Shown here: one piece after another, positions 8,808 through 17,426 of the stretch
Position numbering within the stretch: position 1 is the stretch's first letter
Layout: each line of letters starts with the position of its first letter
Source: Sinisalibacter aestuarii
Lineage (GTDB): Bacteria; Pseudomonadota; Alphaproteobacteria; Rhodobacterales; Rhodobacteraceae
Assembly: GCF_027923545.1 (NCBI RefSeq)
Contig: NZ_BROH01000003.1
Location: forward strand, 245,048 to 309,047
DNA length: 64,000 nt
Direction: 5' to 3'
Notes under the pieces: model-generated
What the model was told of the DNA's origin: nothing
Seen by the model: the letters and a program-made list of their open reading frames with translations, nothing else
Database searches by the model: none
Made by a program: the position numbers and the translations under genes

Positions 8808-9805
8808 CCAACCACACATTCACCTGCATCGACGGCCATACCTGCGGCAACCCGGTCCGGCTTGTCGCCGGCGGCGGCCCCCGCCTCGAAGGTGCGACCA
8901 TGATCGAGAAGCGGGCGCATTTCATCGCCGAATACGACTGGATCCGCACCGGCCTGATGTTCGAGCCACGCGGTCACGACATGATGTCGGGCTCGATCCT
9001 CTACCCGCCGACCCGCGAGGATTGCGATGTGGCGGTGCTCTTCATCGAAACGTCCGGCTGCCTGCCGATGTGCGGCCACGGCACCATCGGCACGGTGACC
9101 ATGGCCATCGAAAACGGCCTCGTCACGCCGCGCGAGCCGGGCAAGCTGGTGCTCGACACGCCCGCCGGGGTCGTCACCGTCGAATACAGACAGGAAGGCC
9201 GCTTTGTCGAACAGGTCCGCCTGACCAATGTGCCTGCCTTTCTCTATGCCGAGAACCTGACGGCCGAGGTGCCGGGACTGGGCGAGTTGACGGTCGACAT
9301 CGCCTATGGCGGCAACTTCTACGCCATCGTCGACCAGCAGCAAAACTTCCGCGACATCGCCGATTACAGCGCGGGCGAACTGATCGGGTTCAGCCCGAAG
9401 CTGCGCGCCGCGCTGAACGAGACATACGATGTCGTCCACCCCGAGAACCCGGCCATCAACGGGCTGAGCCACATCCTTTGGACCGGCGCGGCGCAGCACC
9501 CGGAGGCGACCGCGCGCAACGCCGTGTTTTATGGCGACAAGGCGATCGACCGCTCACCCTGCGGCACCGGCACCTCGGCCCGGATGGCGCAATGGGCCGC
9601 CAGGGGCAAGCTGACGGTCGGCGACGCCTTCATCCACGAAAGCATCATCGGCAGCCTGTTCGAAGGCCGGGTCGAGGCCGCCACGAAAGTTGGCGACCGC
9701 GATGCAATCATCCCCTCGATCGGCGGCTGGGCCCGCCAGACCGGCTTCAACACCATCTTCATCGACGACCGCGACCCCTATGCTCACGGCTTCGTCGTCA
9801 GGTAA
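8804..9805 (+). CDS. hypRE: 4-hydroxyproline 2-epimerase
   Basis: A 333-residue proline racemase superfamily enzyme, the exact length of the Brucella enzyme, which it closely resembles (for example the CIDGHTCGNPVRLVAGGGP start). Both catalytic cysteines are present: Cys90 in PMCGHGT and Cys253 in SPCGTGTSA. A Cys/Cys pair supports 2-epimerisation, trans-4-hydroxy-L-proline to cis-4-hydroxy-D-proline, instead of dehydration. The ATGA overlap with the oxidase gene means the two successive enzymes are co-translated. This is the most securely recognised step of the pathway here. Confidence 0.93.
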   Translation: MTNHTFTCIDGHTCGNPVRLVAGGGPRLEGATMIEKRAHFIAEYDWIRTGLMFEPRGHDMMSGSILYPPTREDCDVAVLFIETSGCLPMCGHGTIGTVTMAIENGLVTPREPGKLVLDTPAGVVTVEYRQEGRFVEQVRLTNVPAFLYAENLTAEVPGLGELTVDIAYGGNFYAIVDQQQNFRDIADYSAGELIGFSPKLRAALNETYDVVHPENPAINGLSHILWTGAAQHPEATARNAVFYGDKAIDRSPCGTGTSARMAQWAARGKLTVGDAFIHESIIGSLFEGRVEAATKVGDRDAIIPSIGGWARQTGFNTIFIDDRDPYAHGFVVR

Positions 9806-9826
9806 CTCAAGTAAAGACAGGACCAC

Positions 9827-11071
9827 ATGACCCTGACCGCCTATATCAACGCCCGCCTGCCCGATCTGGACGCCGGAGCACTGACCGCGCCCACCACCGT
9901 GGTGACCGAAGGCGACCGCATCGTCTCGGTCGGCACCCCTGCCCCCGCCGCCGCCGGGATCGTCGACCTCGGCGGCAAAACCCTGATGCCGGGCCTGATC
10001 GACGCGCATTTTCATGTGGTCGCCCATTCGCTGGACCTGTGGGACAATTGCATCGCACCGGACTCGCTGGCGGCTTTCCGCGCCGGCGCGGTTATGACCG
10101 AGTTGCTCGGCAAGGGCTTCACCACCGTGCGCGATCTCGGCGGGGCCGATATCGGCCTTGTGCGCGCCGTCGAGGATGATTTCATCGACGGGCCGAACCT
10201 CGTCATCTGCGGCAAGGGTCTGTCGATGACCGGCGGCCACACCGATCTGCGCGCCCGCACCGATACCCGCCCCGATGCGCTGGGCTGGCGGCTTGGGAAC
10301 ATGGGCGTTCTCGTCGATGGCGTCGACAATGTGCGCCTTGCCTGCCGCAAGATGCTCAAGGAAGGCGCGGCCTTCATCAAGGTGATGGCAAATGGCGGCG
10401 TGGCGTCGCCGAACGATCCGATCGACTCGATCCAGTATTCCGACGCCGAAATCCTGGCAATGGTCGAGGAGGCCCGCAACGCCAACACCTATGTGTCGGC
10501 GCATGTCTACCATGACGACGCGATCCGCCGCTGTGTCGAGCTTGGCGTTCATTCGCTGGAGCATTGCAACCTGATCACCCCCGAAACCGCGAAACTTGCC
10601 GCGGAAAAGGGCTGTATCGCGGTGCCGACGCTTGTCGCCTATGAGGGGCTGAAGCTTGAGGGCAAGGAGCTCGGCCTTGGCGAAGCCTCCATCGCAAAGA
10701 TCGACATCGTGCGCGATGCGGGCCTCGACAGCCTCGCCATCATGCGCGAGGCCGGCCTGCCGATGGCCTTCGGTACCGATCTTCTCGGTCAGCTCCGCAA
10801 GTACGGCGGCATGGAATTCGACATTCTGGCAAAGGTTCTGACCCCGGCCGAGATCATTGACGGCGCCACCCGGATCGGCGCGAAACTGTGCAAGCTGGAT
10901 GGTGAGATCGGCGTCATCGCCGAGGGCGCGCGCGCCGACATGATCGTGGTCGATGGCGACCCCTTCGCCGATGTGACCATCCTCGGCAAGCCCGACCAGC
11001 ACCTGACAGCCGTCATCAAATCGGGCCGCATCGCCCGCGGCGCCCTTGCCTCCGCGCAGGTGGCGGCATGA
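9827..11071 (+). CDS. COG1228 amidohydrolase, possible prolidase
   Basis: A 414-residue amidohydrolase-superfamily protein. Visible metal and catalytic residues are the HxH pair in DAHFHVV near residue 62, a lysine in FIKVMANGG near 183, histidines in SAHVYH and HSLEHC near 224 and 244, and the aspartate in FGTD near 315. COG1228 includes imidazolonepropionase-like enzymes and characterised prolidases that hydrolyse Xaa-Pro and N-acyl-proline. Its place directly after the epimerase gene suggests release of hydroxyproline from a dipeptide or N-acyl derivative; this is inference. It overlaps the following GAF gene by ATGA. Confidence 0.85.
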   Translation: MTLTAYINARLPDLDAGALTAPTTVVTEGDRIVSVGTPAPAAAGIVDLGGKTLMPGLIDAHFHVVAHSLDLWDNCIAPDSLAAFRAGAVMTELLGKGFTTVRDLGGADIGLVRAVEDDFIDGPNLVICGKGLSMTGGHTDLRARTDTRPDALGWRLGNMGVLVDGVDNVRLACRKMLKEGAAFIKVMANGGVASPNDPIDSIQYSDAEILAMVEEARNANTYVSAHVYHDDAIRRCVELGVHSLEHCNLITPETAKLAAEKGCIAVPTLVAYEGLKLEGKELGLGEASIAKIDIVRDAGLDSLAIMREAGLPMAFGTDLLGQLRKYGGMEFDILAKVLTPAEIIDGATRIGAKLCKLDGEIGVIAEGARADMIVVDGDPFADVTILGKPDQHLTAVIKSGRIARGALASAQVAA

Positions 11072-11625
11072 CCGCGTATCCCTACGATATGGCCCGCGTC
11101 GCCGACATCCTGGCCGCCCCGCAAAGCGCGAGGATGCTGTTTGGCTATCTGCTCGACGGGCTGCGCCGCGATGTGGGCTCGAAGCTGACCACCGCGTCGA
11201 TCTACGATCTCGACGCGATGCGCAGCCGCCGGGTGTTTTCGGACGATCCGGACGCCTACCCCACCGGCAACTTCAAGCGGCTCGACCGGAACCGCTATTA
11301 CGCGACGGTCATAGAAGGCGCGAAGCCGTTTTCCTCGACCAGCATCGGGGAGATCGCCGAGGTCTTCTTCGACTGGGAGAAGATTCAGGCGCTGGGTCTG
11401 GAAAGCAACATGAACCTGCCCGCGCTCGCCAATGGCCGGGTGATCGGCACGGTCAACCTGCTCCACACCAAGGGCCACTACACCGCCGACAAGGTTGCCG
11501 CCGCGCTCGCATGGCAACCGATCGCCACGCTTTGCTTCCTGCTGCTGATGCAGGGAGACCCCGAGAAAGACAGTTTCATCGACCCGGACCTGACCTCCAC
11601 CGGCCCGGTCATGGAAGGCGCATAA
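11068..11625 (+). CDS. GAF-domain protein
   Basis: A 185-residue soluble protein that reads as one GAF-like ligand domain. The pattern includes SIYDLDAMRSRRVFS, then LPALANGRVIGTVNLLH and a C-terminal helix ending AIATLCFLLLM-like, with no attached DNA-binding, kinase or cyclase domain. It starts inside the stop codon of the amidohydrolase gene (ATGA) and precedes the ABC importer genes. Stand-alone GAF proteins in such operons may sense or bind the substrate, but its role cannot be given from sequence. Confidence 0.7.
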   Translation: MTAYPYDMARVADILAAPQSARMLFGYLLDGLRRDVGSKLTTASIYDLDAMRSRRVFSDDPDAYPTGNFKRLDRNRYYATVIEGAKPFSSTSIGEIAEVFFDWEKIQALGLESNMNLPALANGRVIGTVNLLHTKGHYTADKVAAALAWQPIATLCFLLLMQGDPEKDSFIDPDLTSTGPVMEGA

Positions 11626-11684
11626 GAGGCAAAGACCCCACCGCCACTCACATAACCCCATTCGTCCAACAAGGAGACACGACG

Positions 11685-12671
11685 ATGAAAAAGACCCTCA
11701 AACTCGCAGCCCTCGCCACGGCCATCGCGCCGCTGGCGGCACAGGCCGAAGACATCAATATCGCCTATCTCGCATCTTCGAGCCAGAACGGCTTCAACCA
11801 GGCGATCTATGAAGGGATCGAAAAAGCCGCCGCCGAATACGACAACGTCAATGTCGAGATCTTCGACGGCGAATTCTCGGCCCCGGTTCAGTTCACCCAG
11901 GTCGAAGACCTCGTGGCCGGTGGCCGCTTCGACGCGATGATCGTCACCCCGAACGACACGGTGGGCATCGCGACCGCGCTGGAAGATGCCGCCGCCGCCG
12001 GCGTCAAGGTTGCCGCCACGCTGTTCCCGATCGGCCCCGATCTGAAGAACATGGAGCCGCAGGTCACGGGCCTTGTGACCACCGTTGCCTCCGACCCGTC
12101 GATCGGCGCCGAGCGTCAGGCGAACGAAGTCGTCGCCTTCTGCGAAGACAAAGACCCCTGCAAGGTCGTGGTCCTGATCGGCCAGCTGATCTACCCGTTC
12201 GACAACCTGCGCTATGAGACCTTCCAGAAGGTTCTCGGCGAGCATGCCAACATCGAGATCGTCGCCACCGGCGAAGGCAATTACAGCCCCGAAACCTCGC
12301 TGACGGCGATGCAGGACATTCTCCAGTCGCATTCCGATCTGGATGCGGTTCTCTCGAATGCCGACCAGCACCTGATGGGCGCCGAAATCGCAATCCTGGA
12401 TGCGGGCCTCGATCTCGAAGCGATCTACCTGATCGGTGGCGGTCTGAACCAGATCGCAACCGACGCGATCCGCGGCGGCCAGTGGGATGCCTCGCTCGCC
12501 CAGTTCCCGGTGTCGATGGGCGAAGCGGCCCTGAAGGCCATGGTTTCGTCGCTGAACGGCGAAGAGGTTCCGACCTGGATCGACGAATCGAAGCTCGGCA
12601 CCTCGCCCGCCGTCGTGACCAAGGAATGGCTGGACGAGAACCCGGACTTCACCGCCGAGTGGCAGGGCTGA
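11685..12671 (+). CDS. Ribose-type ABC transporter substrate-binding protein
   Basis: A 328-residue periplasmic binding protein of the RbsB-like peripla_BP_4 class. A signal peptide ends at about residue 20 (AALATAIAPLAAQA then EDINIAYLA). Start at the ATG at 11685 after AAGGAGACACGACG. It is followed by matching ATPase and permease genes and lies inside the hydroxyproline operon, so the ligand may be a hydroxyproline derivative, nucleoside- or hydantoin-like ring instead of a sugar. A strong hairpin lies between this gene and the ATPase gene, a common way to keep binding-protein mRNA in excess. Confidence 0.9.
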   Translation: MKKTLKLAALATAIAPLAAQAEDINIAYLASSSQNGFNQAIYEGIEKAAAEYDNVNVEIFDGEFSAPVQFTQVEDLVAGGRFDAMIVTPNDTVGIATALEDAAAAGVKVAATLFPIGPDLKNMEPQVTGLVTTVASDPSIGAERQANEVVAFCEDKDPCKVVVLIGQLIYPFDNLRYETFQKVLGEHANIEIVATGEGNYSPETSLTAMQDILQSHSDLDAVLSNADQHLMGAEIAILDAGLDLEAIYLIGGGLNQIATDAIRGGQWDASLAQFPVSMGEAALKAMVSSLNGEEVPTWIDESKLGTSPAVVTKEWLDENPDFTAEWQG

Positions 12672-12684
12672 TCCGTTCACATCC

Positions 12685-12712
12685 GTGGCCGGCGCGGTTC
12701 GGCGCCGGCCAC
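12685..12712 (+). terminator. Intercistronic hairpin after binding-protein gene
   Basis: GTGGCCGGCGC (12685-12695) and GCGCCGGCCAC (12702-12712) form a perfect 11-bp stem with a 6-base loop and no U tract. It sits between the binding-protein and ATPase genes. It probably gives mRNA stability or partial termination rather than full termination, since the operon continues. Confidence 0.65.
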
Positions 12713-12741
12713 ACCGCACACCAATCGACGAAAGGACGGTC

Positions 12742-14277
12742 ATGGCCCAGACCGACATCGCCGTTCGCGTGCAGGGTGTCGCCAAAAGCTTCGGCAGCAC
12801 CCGCATTCTGAACGACATAACCATCGACTTCCACAAAGGCACGGTTCACGCGCTGGTGGGCGAGAACGGCGCAGGCAAATCGAGCGTCGGCAAGATCGTC
12901 GGCGGCTATTATTCGGCCGATGAAGGCGTCGTCGAGATATTCGGCGATCAGGTCACCAGGTTTTCGCCCCGCGACGCGCTGCAGCGCGGGGTTGCCATGA
13001 TCCACCAGGAATTACAGCTCGTCCCCGAGCTGACCGTGCTCCAGAACGTATTTCTGGGGCTTGAGACGAATAGCGGCGGCGTGCTGACCAGGGGCGATCT
13101 CGCCCGGTTCCACGATCTCGAAAAAACCTGCGAATTCGCCCTCGATCCGAACGCAAAGGTGGCCACGCTGCGGATCGCCGAGCGCCAGAAGGTCGAGATC
13201 ATGCGCGCCGTGGCCCGCGAAGCACGGGTCATCATCATGGACGAGCCGACCTCGTCGCTCACCGAAGACGAGGCCGAACGCCTGCACGCCCTGATCGCCC
13301 GCCTGAAATCGCAAGGCACGACGGTGATCTATGTGAGCCACTTCCTCGACCATATCATCGCCAATTGCGACAGCGTCACGGTGATGCGCGACGGACAGGT
13401 CATTCGCACCGATCCGATCGCGGGAGAGACCAAGCAATCGCTGGTCGACAGCATGTTGGGTCAGGCGTCCGAGATCATCTGGCCAGACCTGCCGCCCGCG
13501 CCCGCAACCACGGTCGCGCCGGTCGCCGAGCTGCGCAACGTCCATACCTCGACCGGACTCACCGACATCTCTCTGAAAATCCGGCCCGGCGAAATCGTCG
13601 GCCTGATCGGGCTGGTCGGCGCCGGGCGCACCGAGATCGGACATGTCATGTTCGGCGCCGACCGTATCCTGTCGGGCAGCTACAGCATCGACGGCGTCGA
13701 ATACCCGCGCCTCACCATCCCGCAGGCGGTCGCGAAGGGGGTGGCGCTGGTTCCGGAAGACCGGCGCAAACAGGGCCTCGTGCTGACCCAGACGACGCGC
13801 CCAAATGTGAGCCTGGCCTCCCTCGGCAAGATCGCCAGAGGCGGCATCCTGAAGCCCCGGACGGAACGCGAACGGGTGAAGCGGATGATAGATCACTTCG
13901 GCATCGTGCCCGGCAGGATCGACGGCGATGTCGCCTTCTATTCCGGCGGCAACCAGCAAAAGGTGCTGCTGTCCAAATGGGCCGTCGAAAAGCCCCGGCT
14001 TCTCATCCTCGACGAACCCAGCCGGGGCGTCGATATCGGGGCCCGCCAGCGTATCCACGAATTCATTGTCGAGATGGCGGCCGCCGGCGTCGGCGTTCTG
14101 CTGATCTCGTCGGAACTTGAGGAAGTCATCAATCTTTCGCACCGCGGCTACCTCATGAGCGAAGGCCGGATCTTCGCCGAAGCCGATTGCCGAACCCTGA
14201 GCGTCGAGACGGCGCTGCACCGCATCTTCCACGCCCAGAGCGAACTCGACCAGCAGGAAAAGGGGACGAACCCATGA
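12742..14277 (+). CDS. Ribose-type ABC transporter ATP-binding protein (two ABC domains)
   Basis: A 511-residue RbsA/MglA-type protein with two fused nucleotide-binding domains. Domain 1 has Walker A GENGAGKSSVGK near residue 37 and Walker B VIIMDEPTSSL near 165. Domain 2, from about residue 265, has the degenerate Walker A GLVGAGRTE typical of this class, an intact SGGNQQK signature and LLILDEPSRGVD. It energises uptake with the binding protein before it and the permease after it. The gene overlaps the permease gene by ATGA. Only one permease gene follows, so the membrane part is probably a homodimer. Confidence 0.93.
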   Translation: MAQTDIAVRVQGVAKSFGSTRILNDITIDFHKGTVHALVGENGAGKSSVGKIVGGYYSADEGVVEIFGDQVTRFSPRDALQRGVAMIHQELQLVPELTVLQNVFLGLETNSGGVLTRGDLARFHDLEKTCEFALDPNAKVATLRIAERQKVEIMRAVAREARVIIMDEPTSSLTEDEAERLHALIARLKSQGTTVIYVSHFLDHIIANCDSVTVMRDGQVIRTDPIAGETKQSLVDSMLGQASEIIWPDLPPAPATTVAPVAELRNVHTSTGLTDISLKIRPGEIVGLIGLVGAGRTEIGHVMFGADRILSGSYSIDGVEYPRLTIPQAVAKGVALVPEDRRKQGLVLTQTTRPNVSLASLGKIARGGILKPRTERERVKRMIDHFGIVPGRIDGDVAFYSGGNQQKVLLSKWAVEKPRLLILDEPSRGVDIGARQRIHEFIVEMAAAGVGVLLISSELEEVINLSHRGYLMSEGRIFAEADCRTLSVETALHRIFHAQSELDQQEKGTNP

Positions 14278-15248
14278 CCGACATGACCACCACGGGCAAG
14301 ACCGCACCCCGGATCACGGCCGCAACCATCGGAGATTTCGCCCGTCAATACGGCGTGCTGATCATCATCGCCGCCCTTCTGATCGGTCTCAGCTTCGCGT
14401 CGGAAAACTTCTTCACCGCGCGCAATCTGCTCAACATCCTGAACCAGTCCGCCCCGCTGGCCATCATCGCCTGTGCGCTGACGCTCGTGATCATCGGCGG
14501 CGGCTTCGATCTGTCGACCGGGGCGGTTTTCGGCGTGGCCTCGGTCTCGGCGGGCTGGCTGGCGATCAATGTGGACCCCTATGTCGGCATTGCCGCAGGG
14601 CCGCTGATCGGCATGTTTCTCGGCGCGGTCAACGGGCTCATCATCACCGGCTTCGGCGTTCACTCCTTCCTCGTGACGCTCGCGACCAGCCTTGTCTACC
14701 GGGGCATCGCCATCCTGATCACCGGCGGCGCGCTGATCCCGGTGCGCATCGCCGAATTCTCGTGGCTCGGCCGCGAAAAGATCGGGCTCGTGAACGTCGC
14801 GGTTCTGGTCTTCCTGGCGTTCATGGTGCTGATGATGTTCCTCCTCAACCGCACCACATTCGGCCGCAAGGTGTTTGCCGTCGGCGGCAATGAGGAGGCC
14901 GCGATCCTGTCGGGTATCCGCACCAATCTGGTGAAGGTGATGACCTTCAGCCTGTCAGGCGCCGCTGCCGGCCTTGCCGGCGTGATCAGCGTGTCGCGGA
15001 TTTCGATGGCCGAGCCGCAGGCCGGCGCGGGCATGGAGCTGGAAGCCATTGCCGCGGTGATCCTCGGCGGCACCTCGATCATGGGCGGGGCCGGCGCGGT
15101 CTGGCGCTCGGTTTCGGGCGTGCTGCTGATGGCGCTGATCGGCAACGGCTTCAACATCCTGAACGTGAATCCGTTCTTCAAGGATCTGACCACCGGCGTG
15201 ATCATCGTGATCGCCGTGGCCCTCGCTGCGAGCGCATCCCGCCGCTGA
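14274..15248 (+). CDS. Ribose-type ABC transporter permease
   Basis: A 324-residue RbsC-like inner-membrane permease with about eight to ten hydrophobic segments. Family marks include CALTLVIIGGGFDLSTGAVFG near residue 65 and GGTSIMGGAGAVWRSVSGVLL near 265. The start overlaps the ATPase stop (ATGA). A GC-rich hairpin at 15261-15283 separates it from the following hyuA, so expression of the transport and hydantoinase parts may differ. Confidence 0.92.
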   Translation: MTDMTTTGKTAPRITAATIGDFARQYGVLIIIAALLIGLSFASENFFTARNLLNILNQSAPLAIIACALTLVIIGGGFDLSTGAVFGVASVSAGWLAINVDPYVGIAAGPLIGMFLGAVNGLIITGFGVHSFLVTLATSLVYRGIAILITGGALIPVRIAEFSWLGREKIGLVNVAVLVFLAFMVLMMFLLNRTTFGRKVFAVGGNEEAAILSGIRTNLVKVMTFSLSGAAAGLAGVISVSRISMAEPQAGAGMELEAIAAVILGGTSIMGGAGAVWRSVSGVLLMALIGNGFNILNVNPFFKDLTTGVIIVIAVALAASASRR

Positions 15249-15260
15249 ACCCGTCAAACA

Positions 15261-15283
15261 CGCGCGGGCCCGGTCCCCGCGCG
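15261..15283 (+). terminator. GC-rich hairpin between permease and hyuA genes
   Basis: CGCGCGGG (15261-15268) pairs with CCCGCGCG (15276-15283) around a 7-base loop. No U tract follows. It is likely an intercistronic processing or attenuation structure in the 103-base gap. Confidence 0.5.
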
Positions 15284-15351
15284 CAGAACCGCAACAAAGC
15301 CGGGCGCGGTCTCACCGCCCCGATGGCTCCCAATACCCAAAGAGGTCACTC

Positions 15352-17421
15352 ATGGCTGATACGATCACACGGGTTTCCACCGATGTCGGCGGCACGTTCA
15401 CCGATCTCGTCTATTTCGAAACCGATACCAAAACCGGCGTCCAGACCGTCCGCACCGCAAAATCCGACACCACCCCGCCGAACTTCGAACAGGGTGTGCT
15501 GAACGTGCTGAAACGCGGCGATGTCGACGTGAACGCGGTCGACATGTTCGCGCACGGCACCACCGTCGTCATCAACGCGCTGACCGAGCGCAAGGGCGCC
15601 AAGGTGGGGCTTGTCACCACCAAGGGCTTCCGGGACTCGCTTGAAATCGGCCGGGGCAACCGCCCGGACTTCTTCAATCTGATGTACCAGAAACCCGCCC
15701 CTTTCGTGCCGCGCTACCTGCGCCGCGAAATCACTGGCCGGATGGATTACCGGGGCCGCGAAGTCACCCCGCTCTCCTATGACGATCTTGACGAAACGCT
15801 GGAGCTGTTTCGCGCCGAAGGCGTCGAGGCGGTCGCGATCTGCCTGCTGCACGCCTATGCCAACACCGCCCATGAAGAGGCGCTCGCCGCCGAAGTGGCG
15901 CGGCGCTGGCCGGAGGTGACCGTCGTGGCCTCGCACCAGATCACCCGCGAGTGGCGCGAATATGAGCGCTCCACAACCACGGTTCTCTCTGCCTACGTGC
16001 AGCCGAAGGCCCAGCGTTATCTCGAAAAGCTCGAAACGGGTCTGGTCGAGGGTGGCTACAAGGGTCAGCTGTTCATCATGCAGTCAAACTGCGGTGTCGA
16101 CTCGCTGGAGGCGACCAAGGCGGTTCCGATCACGATGGTCGAAAGCGGCCCCGCCTCGGGGTTCTGGGGGGCTGCCGAACTGGGCCGGATCATCGGCGAG
16201 CCGAACATCCTCGCGCTCGATATCGGCGGCACCACCGCCAAGTGCTCGCTGATCGAAAACGGTCAGGCCAAGATCAAGACCGATTACTGGATCGAGCGGA
16301 ACGCCAAATCCGCCGGCTATCCGATCATGGTTCCCGTGGTCGATCTGGTGGAGATCGGCAATGGCGGCGGTTCCATCGCCTGGGTCGATGATTTCGGCAA
16401 GATGCATGTGGGTCCGCAATCGGCGGGCGCCTCGCCCGGCCCGGCCGCCTATGGCCGGGGCGGCACCGACGTGACCACCACCGATGCCAACCTCGCACTC
16501 GGCCGGATCAACAAGGATTACTTCTGCGGCGGCACGGTCGAGGCGGATCTCGGCGCGCTCGAAGCCGGCTTCGACAGGCTCGCCGGGGAGCTGGGCGCCA
16601 GCCCGGTCGAGGTCGCGCGCGGGATCGTGCGGATCGCCAATTCGAACATGGTCAACGCGCTCAAGCTGGTTTCGGTCAACCGCGGATACGATCCGCGCGA
16701 CTTTACCCTCGTCGTCTTCGGCGGTGGCGGGCCGATGCATGGCGTCGCGCTCGGCCAGGAACTCGGGGTGAAGAAGGTCGTCGTGCCGCGCGGTGCGCCG
16801 GTATTCTCGGCCTGGGGGATGATGATGTCGGACCTGCGCCGCGACTATTTCGTCACCCGTCTGCTCGATGCCGACGATGCCGGCAGCCTCGACGAATTGC
16901 TGCACCACACGATGGAACTGGCGCGCGACGAATTTGCCCGCGAAGGCGTGGCGCGCGACGCGGTGAAGCTCGTGCCGCAAATCCGCTGCCGCTACCAGAA
17001 CCAGGAATTCGGCGTGGAAGTGCAGATCCCTGCCGGTCCGGTGACCCCGGAGGTCGTCGAAAAGATGATCGCGGAATTCCACGTCAATTACGAACGCGAA
17101 TATACCTACACGCTCGACGCGGCGGTGGAAGTCACCGGCATTCACCTGATCGCATCGAGCGAGGTCGGCAAGCTCGAAATCGTTCCGATCCCGACCACGG
17201 GAGCTACAATCGCGGATGCTGTGAAGGGCAGGCGCGACGTGGATTACGCCACCGAAGGCGTGCATCTGGCGACGATCTATGACGGCGAGAAACTGGAGCC
17301 GGGCATGAGCTTTGCCGGTCCGGCCATCATCGAAGATCCGGGCACAACCGTGGTGATCCACCCCACCAACACCGTGTCTGTCGACGATTTCGGCAATATC
17401 CACATCGAAACGCGGGAGTGA
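15352..17421 (+). CDS. hyuA: Hydantoinase A / oxoprolinase-type subunit HyuA (second copy)
   Basis: A 689-residue HyuA. The first nucleotide-binding loop is STDVGGTFTDLVYF near residue 9, HGTTVVINAL is near 65, MVESGPASGFWG near 262 and ALDIGGTTAKC near 288. It differs clearly from the copy at 1322-3352, so this is an older paralogue and not a recent duplication. It is paired with the HyuB encoded immediately after it. It sits between importer genes and the semialdehyde dehydrogenase gene of the hydroxyproline operon, so it probably opens an imported cyclic amide. AAAGAGGTCACTC precedes the ATG. Confidence 0.92.
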   Translation: MADTITRVSTDVGGTFTDLVYFETDTKTGVQTVRTAKSDTTPPNFEQGVLNVLKRGDVDVNAVDMFAHGTTVVINALTERKGAKVGLVTTKGFRDSLEIGRGNRPDFFNLMYQKPAPFVPRYLRREITGRMDYRGREVTPLSYDDLDETLELFRAEGVEAVAICLLHAYANTAHEEALAAEVARRWPEVTVVASHQITREWREYERSTTTVLSAYVQPKAQRYLEKLETGLVEGGYKGQLFIMQSNCGVDSLEATKAVPITMVESGPASGFWGAAELGRIIGEPNILALDIGGTTAKCSLIENGQAKIKTDYWIERNAKSAGYPIMVPVVDLVEIGNGGGSIAWVDDFGKMHVGPQSAGASPGPAAYGRGGTDVTTTDANLALGRINKDYFCGGTVEADLGALEAGFDRLAGELGASPVEVARGIVRIANSNMVNALKLVSVNRGYDPRDFTLVVFGGGGPMHGVALGQELGVKKVVVPRGAPVFSAWGMMMSDLRRDYFVTRLLDADDAGSLDELLHHTMELARDEFAREGVARDAVKLVPQIRCRYQNQEFGVEVQIPAGPVTPEVVEKMIAEFHVNYEREYTYTLDAAVEVTGIHLIASSEVGKLEIVPIPTTGATIADAVKGRRDVDYATEGVHLATIYDGEKLEPGMSFAGPAIIEDPGTTVVIHPTNTVSVDDFGNIHIETRE

Positions 17422-17426
17422 TCGCG